64,000 nucleotides of DNA from Rufibacter psychrotolerans (lineage in GTDB: Bacteria > Bacteroidota > Bacteroidia > Cytophagales > Hymenobacteraceae), in NCBI RefSeq assembly GCF_016924645.1, contig NZ_JAFFJV010000022.1:58204-122203 (forward strand), in the 5' to 3' direction. Shown in pieces: positions 38,638-47,011 of the stretch. Below the pieces are notes generated by a model. It had not been told where the DNA came from. It saw only the letters and a list, made by a program, of their open reading frames with translations, and did no database searches. Each line of letters starts with the position of its first letter. The first letter of the stretch is position 1. The position numbers and the translations under genes are program-made.

Positions 38638-40062
38638 TCACGGGAAGATACCCAATGACTGGTAGCTCACGCCAATCTTCTCAATGGCGGCGTAGAACCC
38701 GGCGGTGCGCAGGTCGGTGATGGCTTTTACCTGGTGCGTTACCTCCCGCATTTCCTGGTAGGCGGTGATCATGGTGTCTTCCAGGCCCGAGTACACCAGG
38801 TCCCGCTCATCGGCCCCGTGGATGATGAGTTTCTTCTCCTCGGCCGAGAGGCTTTTGCCGGTGGTTTTCTCAATGGTGTTCACCAGGCGCTTGAGGCTGG
38901 CTTCCTCGGCCCGCTTGCCCATGCGCCCGAAACGCACGTTAGACAGGTTCTTCAGCCACTCAAAGTAAGATACCGTTACCCCGCCGGCGTTCAGGTACAG
39001 GTCTGGCAAGATGACCACGCCGCGGGCGTGCAGAATGCGCTCGGCTTCCTGCGTGATTGGTCCGTTGGCCCCTTCGGCAATGAGCTTGGCTTTGATGCGC
39101 TCGGCGTTGCCGCTGTGGATCTGGTTCTCCAGGGCGGCGGGCAGCAGAACGTCGCACTCGTACTCCAGCATTTCCACCGAGTTCTCAATGAAGGCCCCGC
39201 CCGGGTGCCCCTCAAAGCTGCCGGTCTGCTTGCGGTAGTTGAACAGGCTGTCAATGTCCAGACCGTCTGGGTTGAAGATACCGCCCTCACGCTCGGCCAC
39301 GCCCGTGATAATGGCGCCCTCGCGCTGCAGGAACACGCCCGCGTGGTACCCCACGTTCCCGATGCCCTGGATGATGACCCGCTTGCCGGCCAGCCCTGAG
39401 GTTACGCCCAGTTGCTTGAGCACCACGGTGTCTTCAAACGCCTCGCGCAGGCCGTAGAAGATTCCCAGCCCTGTGGCCTCGTTGCGGCCCCGGATACCGC
39501 CCTGGCCCACCGGCTTGCCGGTTACGCTGCCCAGCGCGTTGGTTTCGCCAAACTTGAAGGTGTGGTAGGTATCGGCAATCCAGGCCATTTCGCGGCTGCT
39601 GGTGCCGTAGTCGGGCGCGGGCACGTCAACAGCGGGGCCTATCAGGTTTTTCTTGATCAGTTCCGTGGCAAAGCGGCGCGTCACTTTCTCCAGCAACTCT
39701 ACCGAGGAGGTACGCGGATTGATTTTCACCCCACCCTTGGCCCCGCCAAACGGTACGTCCACCACGGCACATTTAAAGGTCATGAGGCTGGCCAGGGCCA
39801 CCACCTCGTCTTCGTCAACGTGCATGCTGTACCGGATACCGCCCTTGGTGGGCAGTTTGTGCTGGCTGTGCTGGGCCCTGATTCCCTCAAAAACGTGCAC
39901 CTTGCCGTCTACCTCTACCGGGAAATTGACCTTGTACACGCTGTTGCACACTTTGATCTGCTCCAGGATGCCCGGGTGGAGCTTGGAGTGCTGCGCCGCT
40001 TGGTCAAAATAGTAATGCACACTATTCAGGAATTCTTTGCCAGGGGAAATGTTTTGGCTCAT
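38638..40062 (-). CDS. gdhA: Glu/Leu/Phe/Val dehydrogenase family, likely glutamate dehydrogenase
   Basis: The 474-residue enzyme carries the glutamate dehydrogenase signature: PTKGGIRYS (71-79, substrate-binding Lys73), the catalytic-lysine segment CAVVDVPFGGAKGGV (98-112) and the Asp/Ser-rich VDVPAPDYGTSSREMAW, then a Rossmann domain with GIGNVGYHAG. It interconverts glutamate and 2-oxoglutarate plus ammonia; NAD or NADP preference cannot be read reliably. The ATG at 40062 (MSQNISPGKEFL) is preferred; the frame extends 15 codons upstream. A divergent M28 peptidase gene begins at 40278, and the shared 215-bp region contains a nested palindrome. Confidence 0.93.
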   Translation of the reverse strand: MSQNISPGKEFLNSVHYYFDQAAQHSKLHPGILEQIKVCNSVYKVNFPVEVDGKVHVFEGIRAQHSQHKLPTKGGIRYSMHVDEDEVVALASLMTFKCAVVDVPFGGAKGGVKINPRTSSVELLEKVTRRFATELIKKNLIGPAVDVPAPDYGTSSREMAWIADTYHTFKFGETNALGSVTGKPVGQGGIRGRNEATGLGIFYGLREAFEDTVVLKQLGVTSGLAGKRVIIQGIGNVGYHAGVFLQREGAIITGVAEREGGIFNPDGLDIDSLFNYRKQTGSFEGHPGGAFIENSVEMLEYECDVLLPAALENQIHSGNAERIKAKLIAEGANGPITQEAERILHARGVVILPDLYLNAGGVTVSYFEWLKNLSNVRFGRMGKRAEEASLKRLVNTIEKTTGKSLSAEEKKLIIHGADERDLVYSGLEDTMITAYQEMREVTHQVKAITDLRTAGFYAAIEKIGVSYQSLGIFP

Positions 40063-40164
40063 AGTTATTCTGGATTGGTGGATTTGGATTGAACGTAGTA
40101 ACCGCAACCCGCGTTGCTTCGGGCAAGATGTTCCACGGAGAACACTTCCCGCGCTCTTTTTCTG

Positions 40165-40194
40165 CCTGGTTTCCTGAAAACGGGCCTAAAACCG
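40165..40194. repeat. Nested palindrome in a divergent promoter region
   Basis: CTGGTTTCCTGAAAACGGGC followed by CTAAAACCG lies between the starts of gdhA (40062, minus) and the M28 gene (40278, plus). No gene ends nearby, so this copy cannot be a terminator for either neighbour. Confidence 0.6.
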
Positions 40195-40277
40195 TTTTTA
40201 AGCCTCCGCGTGTTGGTTTCTGCGGAATATTACGGAAATTACAGGACAGATTACACAAACTACCCAACAACCTCTTT

Positions 40278-41654
40278 ATGTTTCATTCTGTTTCTCAATT
40301 TGCCCGGGCGGGTGCCGCGGCCCTGGGTATCTTACTTCTACCGCAGCTTACCTGGGCCCAGGCCATCCTCAAGCAAGACCCCGTGATCAAGACGATGACC
40401 GAGCAGGTTTCTGCCCAGGAGTTGGAGCGCCTGGTGCGCGGCTTGGTAAGCTTTGAGACCCGCCACTCGCTCAGCACCGTCAAAGACAAGAAGAAAGGCA
40501 TTGGCGCCGCCCGCAACTGGGCCCAGACCGAGCTGGAGAAAGCCGCCGCCCTTTCTAACGGCCGCATGACCGTAACCCAGGACAAATACCTGGTGAAGGC
40601 CGACGGACGCCGCATCAAGGAAGACGTGGAGATGGCCAACGTGATGGCCACCCTCAAAGGCACCGACCCCACCGATGACCGCGTGTTTATTGTGAGCGGC
40701 CACATAGACTCCCGCAACACCGACGTGATGGACGCCAAAGGCAAAGCCCCCGGCGCCAATGACGATGGTTCCGGCACCGCCGCCGTCATAGAACTGGCCC
40801 GTGTCATGGCCAAGCAGCCCTTTCCGGCCACCATCATCTTTGTGTGCGTGCAGGGCGAAGAGCAAGGCCTGTATGGGGCCCGGCACTTAGCCGAGCGCGC
40901 CAAAAAAGAGAACTGGAACCTGGTGGCCATGCTCAACAATGACATGATTGGCAACTCGTTCTCAGACGAGACCAACCTCAAAGACAATACCCGCGTGCGC
41001 ATTTTCTCTGAGGGCGTGCCCGCGTTTGAGACCCCCGAGATGACCGCCTTGCGCAAGAGCATTGGCGGCGAGAACGACAGCCGTAGCCGGCAGCTGGCCC
41101 GCTACATGAAAGAGATCACCGCCCGCTACGTGCCTCAGCTGGAAGTGGTCCTGAACTACCGCACCGATCGTTTCCTGCGCGGCGGCGACCACACCCCCTT
41201 CAGCCAAGCGGGTTTCACCGCCATCAGGGTATGTGAAATGAACGAGAACTACCGCTACCAGCACCAGAACGTGCGCACCGAAAACGGCATTGCCTACGGC
41301 GATTTCCCGGAGCACGTAGACTTTGAATACGTGCGCAAGAACACCGCCATGAACCTGGCTACGCTGGCCAACCTGGCGCTGGCGCCTCACGCCCCTGAGA
41401 ACGTGGGCGTGCTCACCAGCAACCTCACCAACCAGACCGAGCTGAAGTGGGAGGCCCCCGCCAAAGGCGAACGCCCCGCCGGCTACTACGTGCTCATGCG
41501 CGAGACTTCTTCGCCTATGTGGGAAAAGAAAATTTACGTGGAAGGCACCACCACTACCCTGCCCTACTCCAAAGACAACTACTTCTTCGCGGTGCAGGCG
41601 GTAGACGCCCAAGGGCACGAGAGCTTGCCCGTGGTGCCCAGACCTATCAGGTAA
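40278..41654 (+). CDS. M28 family zinc aminopeptidase/carboxypeptidase, secreted
   Basis: The 458-residue protein starts at the ATG at 40278 with a signal peptide (MFHSVSQFARAGAAALGILL..TWAQ); the open frame from 40089 has no signal and overlaps the divergent gdhA region. Two-zinc ligands are visible: His142 (SGHIDSR), Asp162 (PGANDDGSG), Glu194/Glu195 (QGEEQGLYG), Asp222 (NNDMIG) and His305 (GGDHTPFSQ). A fibronectin-III-like domain (about 375-455, with LTNQTELKWEAP and YYVLMRE) follows. Such enzymes are exported and trim peptides for nutrition or processing. A hairpin terminator follows the stop. Confidence 0.94.
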   Translation: MFHSVSQFARAGAAALGILLLPQLTWAQAILKQDPVIKTMTEQVSAQELERLVRGLVSFETRHSLSTVKDKKKGIGAARNWAQTELEKAAALSNGRMTVTQDKYLVKADGRRIKEDVEMANVMATLKGTDPTDDRVFIVSGHIDSRNTDVMDAKGKAPGANDDGSGTAAVIELARVMAKQPFPATIIFVCVQGEEQGLYGARHLAERAKKENWNLVAMLNNDMIGNSFSDETNLKDNTRVRIFSEGVPAFETPEMTALRKSIGGENDSRSRQLARYMKEITARYVPQLEVVLNYRTDRFLRGGDHTPFSQAGFTAIRVCEMNENYRYQHQNVRTENGIAYGDFPEHVDFEYVRKNTAMNLATLANLALAPHAPENVGVLTSNLTNQTELKWEAPAKGERPAGYYVLMRETSSPMWEKKIYVEGTTTTLPYSKDNYFFAVQAVDAQGHESLPVVPRPIR

Positions 41655-41668
41655 GTCCCGCTTAAGAC

Positions 41669-41724
41669 CTGTTTTCCTGAAAACTCCTTTAAAACAGCCC
41701 GGCCCCTCATGAGCCGGGCTGTTT
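41669..41724 (+). terminator. Overlapping palindrome and terminator after the M28 gene
   Basis: CTGTTTT (41669-41675) can pair with AAAACAG (41691-41697), while AAAACAGCCCGGC (41691-41703) can instead pair with GCCGGGCTGTTT (41713-41724). The two hairpins share bases and are mutually exclusive. The second, stem 12 bp, looks like the terminator. Confidence 0.65.
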
Positions 41725-41802
41725 CGGTTTTAGCGCACCCCGCTTGCGTAAGAACCGTAAGACGTGTAGGTTCAACCGCTCTTTCCCAGTAAGAGTAGTA
41801 CT

Positions 41803-43161
41803 ATGCTCACTGCCACCGCCCAAACTTCCAGACCCCGGCTCCTGACCTGGCTCAGCCAGCCCGTAGACAATGCTCCGCTCATAGTCTTCCGGTGGTTGTT
41901 TGGGCTGCTCCTGTTCCTGGAAACGGCAGGCGCCATTCTAACCGGTTGGGTAAAGCAGAACCTGGTGGAGCCCACGGTCTTTTTCCCGTTCATCGGGTTT
42001 GAGTGGCTCAGGCCGCTGCCCGGCAACGGCATGTACTATTACTATGCGGCCATGGCCTTTCTGGGCTTGTTGGTGATGGTTGGTTTGTTCTACCGGGCAA
42101 GCATTGCTCTTTTTACGGTGCTGTGGTGGGGTGCGTACCTCATGCAGAAAACCAGCTACAACAACCACTACTACCTGCTGCTGGTGCTCTGCTTTCTCAT
42201 GCTGCTGGTGCCGGCCCACACGTACGCCTCCCTGGATGCCAGACGCAAGCCGGAGTTGCGGTTGCTTTCCTGCCCGCGCTGGTGCCTGCTGGTGTTTGTG
42301 GCCCAGATGGGCATTGTGTACACTTACGCTGCCCTGGCCAAACTGGACTCAGATTGGCTGGCGGGCATTCCGGTGAACATCTGGTTTGCCAACAAAAGCC
42401 ATTACGTTCTCATCGGCGGGCTTCTGCAGCAGGCCTGGTTCCAGCAGCTGGTGGTGTTTGGCGGCCTGTTCTTTGACCTGCTCATTGTGCCGCTGCTGCT
42501 GTGGCACCGTACCAGAAAATGGGCCTTTGTCCTAGCTATCTTCTTCCACGCCTTCAACTCGGCGGTCTTTCACATTGGCATCTTCCCGTACCTGGCCCTG
42601 GCGCTGTGCGTGTTCTTCTTCCCGCCCGAAACCATCCGCCGCCGGTTCCTGCGCCGGAAACCGGCCCTGGCGCCCTCCCTCCAACCGCCAGGCGAGGTAA
42701 CCACCGGCCAACGAATGCTGTTTGCGCTGCTGGCGGTGCATTTTCTGGTGCAGATAGCCCTGCCGCTGCGGCATTGGTGGTTTCCGGGCAACCCTAACTG
42801 GACCGAGGAAGGCCACCGCATGTCGTGGCACATGATGCTGCGCTCCAAGAGCGGGTACGCTCAGTTCAAGGTAGTGGCCGATGGCCAGGTGCACTGGGAA
42901 GTGCCGCAGAACCACCTTACCCCCAAGCAGGCCCGCACCGTGGCCACCCGCCCCGACCTCCTCTGGCAATACAGCCAGTTTCTGGCCCGTAAGTACCGCC
43001 AACAGGGCCACCAAGAGGTAGAAGTCTATGCCCACACCCACGTAAGCCTCAACCGACGCCCCACTCAGCCGCTGGCAGACTCCACCGTGAACCTGGCCGC
43101 CGTGCCGTGGCTGCCCCACCACCCTTCTCCCTGGATAGTGCCCTTGCAGGATGGAGAATAG
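41803..43161 (+). CDS. HTTM domain protein, vitamin K-dependent gamma-carboxylase-like
   Basis: The 452-residue protein has the HTTM (horizontally transferred transmembrane) layout seen in bacterial homologues of gamma-glutamyl carboxylase: N-terminal LLTWLSQPVDNAPLIVFRWL, then about six to seven membrane helices, e.g. YYYAAMAFLGLLVMVGLFYR and LFLFVAQMGIVYTYAALAKL-like segments, and the conserved YAALAKLDSDWLAG and AFNSAVFHIGIFPYLALAL. The C-terminal 120 residues are soluble. The animal enzyme carboxylates glutamate, while the substrate of bacterial forms is unknown. The ATG at 41803 is natural. It stands alone between M28 and patatin genes. Confidence 0.88.
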   Translation: MLTATAQTSRPRLLTWLSQPVDNAPLIVFRWLFGLLLFLETAGAILTGWVKQNLVEPTVFFPFIGFEWLRPLPGNGMYYYYAAMAFLGLLVMVGLFYRASIALFTVLWWGAYLMQKTSYNNHYYLLLVLCFLMLLVPAHTYASLDARRKPELRLLSCPRWCLLVFVAQMGIVYTYAALAKLDSDWLAGIPVNIWFANKSHYVLIGGLLQQAWFQQLVVFGGLFFDLLIVPLLLWHRTRKWAFVLAIFFHAFNSAVFHIGIFPYLALALCVFFFPPETIRRRFLRRKPALAPSLQPPGEVTTGQRMLFALLAVHFLVQIALPLRHWWFPGNPNWTEEGHRMSWHMMLRSKSGYAQFKVVADGQVHWEVPQNHLTPKQARTVATRPDLLWQYSQFLARKYRQQGHQEVEVYAHTHVSLNRRPTQPLADSTVNLAAVPWLPHHPSPWIVPLQDGE

Positions 43162-43358
43162 CCAGACCAGTTTTGGCCCCTTGTACTAACCTTTTGCGGC
43201 CTATACAAGTAAGTGCTCCTAAGCGGCTTTGCCTTTGAATTAAGTGCCTTCTCAGCGGTTCCTTCGGCCAACAGAAACGCCCCCATTTCTGCTTACAAGG
43301 AGAACAGAGCAGTGACCCAAAGCCTATTCTTTCAGACTTACTTTCTAGTGGATTTTAT

Positions 43359-45677
43359 ATGTCTAAACGTTTACCTTATTTAAGGGTATTTCTGTTCCTG
43401 CTGTTTTTCCTGCCGGGGCTAGCCTGGGGCCAGAAAGTGGGGTTGGTGCTCAGCGGCGGCGGAGCCAAGGGCCTGGCGCACGTGGGCGTGCTCAAGGTGC
43501 TGGAGCAGAACAACATTCCCATTGACTACATCGTGGGTACCAGCATGGGCTCGGTGATCGGGGCACTGTACGCGGCCGGTTACTCGCCGCAGGACATTGA
43601 AGACTTGGTGCTGTCGCCCAAGTTCCAGTACTGGGTGTCTGGCCGGCCCCTGGAAGAGCACGCCTTCAACTACTTCAGCCTGGACCCCTCGCCGGCGGCT
43701 CTGCGCCTGCCCATCTCCACGCAAAGAAGCATCAAGGTGCAAACCACCAGTGGCCTGGTGAGCGACGTGAACCTCAATTACGCCCTGGCCTCCACCCTGG
43801 CGGCGGGCGGCGCCATCTCCAAGTACGACTTCAACAGGCTGTTTGTGCCTTACCGCAGCCTTACCGCCGAGGTCTTCACCCGCCAGCAGATTGTGCAGCG
43901 CGGCGGCTCCCTGGCCGATGCCGTGCGTAACTCCATGGCCGTGCCGCTGGCGTTCAGGCCCATCCGGCAGGCCGATGGCCGCTACCTGTTTGACGGCGGC
44001 CTGTTCAACAACTTCCCCACCGACGTGATGCGCGCAGAGTTCAGGCCAGACATCATCATTGGCGTGAACGTGGGCGATGTCTCGTTCAAGAAATACCCCC
44101 ATGACAAAGACGATGAACTGCTGAGTTCGTCCCTGGTTTTCCTGGGGTTTGACGTGGCCGATACGCTGGCCGTGGGGCCCAACGGCATCCTGATCCAACC
44201 CGACCTGGAGGGCTACAGCACCACCGCGTTTGACCGCGTGCGCGAGTTGATTGACATTGGCAAGAAGGCGGCCGAGGAGAAGTTGACGCTCATGAAGCAG
44301 CGCATCCCGCGCCAGGTAGACTCCGTGAGTTTGCAGCAAAGAAGGCAGGCGTTCCAGAAAAAGGCCCCGCCGCCCCGGTTCACCAGCGTCAGGATTCACG
44401 GGCTTAAGGAAAACCAGCACAACTACGTGCGCAACTTCTTCCGGCGGAGCGAAGACAACCAGTACGAGATTGACGGCATTGAGGAAGGCTACTACCGCCT
44501 GGCCGCCAATGATTTCTTCAAGGGAATCTATCCCCGCATTAGGTATGACAGCCTGGCGGGCGGGTACGAGCTCAGCATTGACGTGCAGCAAAGCAACAAC
44601 GCCACCGCCGAGGTGGGCGCCGTGTTCAGTACCCGCCCGGTAGACAACCTGTACCTGGGCCTGGAGTACCGCTACCTGAACCGGCTGCTGTACACGGTGG
44701 GTGCCAACGCCAACATAGGGCGGTTCTACGCCGCGGGCCAGTTTGGTTTCAGGGTGAACGTGCCGGCCAAACTGCCGTTTTACGTGGAACCCTCGGTCAT
44801 GTACAGCTCGCTCAACTACCGTGACGTGAACGATTTCCTGAACCGCGACGCGGCCAGCACCCAGGTACGGCAGCGTGACTTCAAAGTGGGGCTGCAGACG
44901 GGTTTCAGCCATAACTTCCGGAGCCGCGAGGTGCTGGACTTTTCCTATTTCTCCAACGAAGACGAGTACGCCAACATCAGCAACGTTTCCTCAGAAGACA
45001 AGCTGGACGAAACCGATCTGACCGGGCTTACGCTTGCCCTGCGCTTTGAGCGGAACTCGCTTAACCGCAAGATGTACTCTACCCGTGGCCGCCGGGCGGT
45101 GATGGGCATTAGGGGAGTGAAGGCCCAGGAGGCGTACAAGCCCGGCACCACGGCCCTGCGGCCCGAAGCCCGCACCGTGGACCACCAGTGGCTGCAGATC
45201 TCGGGCACCCTGGAGGAGTATTTCCCGTTCAACAAAGACCGAAGCACCTGGGGCTACTTTGTGGAGGGCATGGTGAGCACCCAGGGAGTGTTCTCCAACT
45301 ACCGTTCCTCCCTGACCAGCGCCCCCGTGTTCTCGCCGCTGCCAGACTCCCGCACCTTGTTCCTGGACGAATACCGGGCAACCCGGTACGGGGCGGCGGG
45401 CCTGCGGTACTCCACCACGTTCCTGACCAAGTTTGAATGGCGTACCGAGGCGTTTGTCCACGTCATTCACCGGCCGCTGAAAGAAGGTCCGCTGCAGGAG
45501 GCCATCAGGGCCAGCGGCTTTGGCCGGCCCCGGGTAACGGCCAGCACAGGCGTTATCCTGCAACTGCCCATCGGCCCCGCCGCGCTGCACTTCATCCACT
45601 ATGACAATGACGAGAACCGCTGGGGCGTGTTCGGGCACGTGGGCTTTCTGCTGTACCGGCCCCGGGTGTTGCAGTAA
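43359..45677 (+). CDS. Patatin-like phospholipase fused to a C-terminal outer-membrane beta-barrel
   Basis: The 772-residue protein has a signal peptide (MSKRLPYLRVFLFLLFFLPG..WGQ), a patatin domain (27-310) with oxyanion SGGGAKG (32-38), catalytic Ser62 in GTSMG and Asp212 in FDGG, then a POTRA-like segment (about 340-410, RFTSVRIHGLKENQHN) and a 16-strand-type barrel to the C-terminus (ending GHVGFLLYRPRVLQ). This is the PlpD / type Vd autotransporter-like plan, though whether the patatin part is released or stays attached is not known for Bacteroidota. It should hydrolyse phospholipids at the cell envelope or outside. The ATG at 43359 is natural. Confidence 0.93.
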   Translation: MSKRLPYLRVFLFLLFFLPGLAWGQKVGLVLSGGGAKGLAHVGVLKVLEQNNIPIDYIVGTSMGSVIGALYAAGYSPQDIEDLVLSPKFQYWVSGRPLEEHAFNYFSLDPSPAALRLPISTQRSIKVQTTSGLVSDVNLNYALASTLAAGGAISKYDFNRLFVPYRSLTAEVFTRQQIVQRGGSLADAVRNSMAVPLAFRPIRQADGRYLFDGGLFNNFPTDVMRAEFRPDIIIGVNVGDVSFKKYPHDKDDELLSSSLVFLGFDVADTLAVGPNGILIQPDLEGYSTTAFDRVRELIDIGKKAAEEKLTLMKQRIPRQVDSVSLQQRRQAFQKKAPPPRFTSVRIHGLKENQHNYVRNFFRRSEDNQYEIDGIEEGYYRLAANDFFKGIYPRIRYDSLAGGYELSIDVQQSNNATAEVGAVFSTRPVDNLYLGLEYRYLNRLLYTVGANANIGRFYAAGQFGFRVNVPAKLPFYVEPSVMYSSLNYRDVNDFLNRDAASTQVRQRDFKVGLQTGFSHNFRSREVLDFSYFSNEDEYANISNVSSEDKLDETDLTGLTLALRFERNSLNRKMYSTRGRRAVMGIRGVKAQEAYKPGTTALRPEARTVDHQWLQISGTLEEYFPFNKDRSTWGYFVEGMVSTQGVFSNYRSSLTSAPVFSPLPDSRTLFLDEYRATRYGAAGLRYSTTFLTKFEWRTEAFVHVIHRPLKEGPLQEAIRASGFGRPRVTASTGVILQLPIGPAALHFIHYDNDENRWGVFGHVGFLLYRPRVLQ

Positions 45678-45715
45678 CCAGGCAGCGGCGTAGCCAAGGC
45701 GCAAGCCAGTACCAT

Positions 45716-45747
45716 TTTGGGGCTATTTTTAGAGAAACAGCCCCAAA
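45716..45747. terminator. Nested hairpin between convergent patatin and lipoprotein genes
   Basis: TTTGGGGCT (45716-45724) pairs with AGCCCCAAA (45739-45747) around ATTTTTAGAGAAAC. It lies between the stops at 45677 (plus) and 45765 (minus). Confidence 0.6.
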
Positions 45748-45764
45748 TCAGCCGCTTGAGCCAA

Positions 45765-46751
45765 TTACAGGGCCGCTGACGGATAGTAGTGGTACACGGT
45801 TTTGAGAAAGGGCTGGTCTTTGCCGTCTTCCACTTTGTAGTGGAGGGTAGCCTGCAGTTTGCCGCCCGGGCCAAAGCTGTTTACTTCTTTGAGCACTACC
45901 TGACCGTCTTTCCTGATGGCCTTGCTCATGACCTGCCGCTGCTCATTGTAGGTGATCTCAATGGTTTCGGGTTGCGGGTCTGGGCTGGTGGTGAGTTCCA
46001 GCCTGTGGGGCAACAGCAGCTCATTGTACTGGATTTTCACCTTTTTCAAAGGCGGCGCTCCGGCCGGGCCCCGCAGTTTCCTTTTCCTGATCTGCCCCAC
46101 TACCTGCCGGTAGCGCCACTGCGGGCCGGTCTCCTGCAGGAGGTGCTGAAGGTCATACTGGTGCACGTAGCGCTCATACGTTTGCTCATCTGTGGCCGTG
46201 GCGGCCGTTACCTTGCGGGCAATGCCCTGGTGGTCTATCTCCACGGAGGCCAGCAGGGCCTCGGTCTCGCCCTCTACCGCGTACACCTGTTTCTTCTGGA
46301 GATACTCTGGCAGGTAGTGCAGGTTTTTCCGGAACTTGATGCCCACCCCGGCCAGTTCGTGCGTGGTCACGGAGGTGTACTCATCCTCCAGTTCTCTCCC
46401 GGCAATGGTTTCGGCGATCAGCTCGGCCAGCAAGCCTTCCTTCTGCAGGCGGGTGCTTTGGTTCTTGTTGAGCAAGAGCACCGCGTCCATGCCTTGCTGT
46501 TTGGCTTTCTTTTTCACCGCCTCTACCAGGGTACCGTAAGCCACCGCGCCTTCGGCCCTCTGCTCCAGAATGGCCACCTTCACGTATGAGCTGTCCTGGG
46601 GGTACTCCCCCGGAAAATACACCTCCACCTCTTTGTCGTGGTAGGGCGTTGGAAGGAGCGACAAACGGTTTTCGGTGGGCAGGTACTTCTGCATGCAGCC
46701 GGTACCAGCCAGCCCAAGGGCCAGCAACGAGGAGTAGAAAAGGTACTTCAT
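45765..46751 (-). CDS. Lipoprotein of unknown function
   Basis: The product has a lipoprotein signal (MKYLFYSSLLALGLAGTGC; lipobox LAGTGC) with the ATG at 46751 preferred; the frame begins three codons earlier at 46760 (MSPMKY). The mature 310 residues are hydrophilic, rich in beta strands near the C-terminus (IEITYNEQRQVMSKAIRKDG, EVNSFGPGGKLQATLHYKVE) that resemble YwqK/RHS-type repeat strands, though no family is firmly recognised. It should be anchored in the inner leaflet of an envelope membrane. A terminator of the next upstream gene is at 46868-46906. No other gene is close enough to suggest a pathway. Confidence 0.65.
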   Translation of the reverse strand: MKYLFYSSLLALGLAGTGCMQKYLPTENRLSLLPTPYHDKEVEVYFPGEYPQDSSYVKVAILEQRAEGAVAYGTLVEAVKKKAKQQGMDAVLLLNKNQSTRLQKEGLLAELIAETIAGRELEDEYTSVTTHELAGVGIKFRKNLHYLPEYLQKKQVYAVEGETEALLASVEIDHQGIARKVTAATATDEQTYERYVHQYDLQHLLQETGPQWRYRQVVGQIRKRKLRGPAGAPPLKKVKIQYNELLLPHRLELTTSPDPQPETIEITYNEQRQVMSKAIRKDGQVVLKEVNSFGPGGKLQATLHYKVEDGKDQPFLKTVYHYYPSAAL

Positions 46752-46867
46752 GGGGGACATACGCTAAAGGTTGGAGCCACTCTTCTTCTGACAACAAACC
46801 CCGAAGGTTCCCCTACGGGCTGGTTACCACGGCTGAAGAGTGCTTGCTGCCAGGTAAGGTAAAAAGA

Positions 46868-46906
46868 AAAGCCCACTTAGCGCAAGTAGACCGGCGCTAA
46901 ATGGGC
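46868..46906 (-). terminator. Hairpin after the GIN-domain protein gene
   Basis: GCCCACTTAGCGC (46871-46883) and GCGCTAAATGGGC (46894-46906) form a 13-bp stem with one mismatch. On the minus strand the stem is followed by TTTTCTTTTT. It lies about 105 bases after the stop at 47012. Confidence 0.8.
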
Positions 46907-46954
46907 ATGTGGGAAGAGCGGCACTTCTAAGCGATGCCGGCGTTTAAGAGATGA

Positions 46955-46975
46955 TTTCTGTAAAACAGGCAGAAA
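46955..46975. repeat. Nested palindrome copy after the GIN-domain gene
   Basis: TTTCTG..CAGAAA encloses TAAAACAGG at 46955-46975, 37 bases past the stop. It is a small, weak copy of the family. Confidence 0.45.
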
Positions 46976-47011
46976 ACAACCGCCCGTTCAGCGCGGAGCG
47001 CGGCGCTGGTA

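Noticed and set aside
43419..44912. 497-codon open frame on the minus strand
   Set aside because: It is antisense to the patatin/barrel gene, which has a full catalytic dyad and signal peptide. The antisense translation is low-complexity Val/Gly/His/Gln without motifs.
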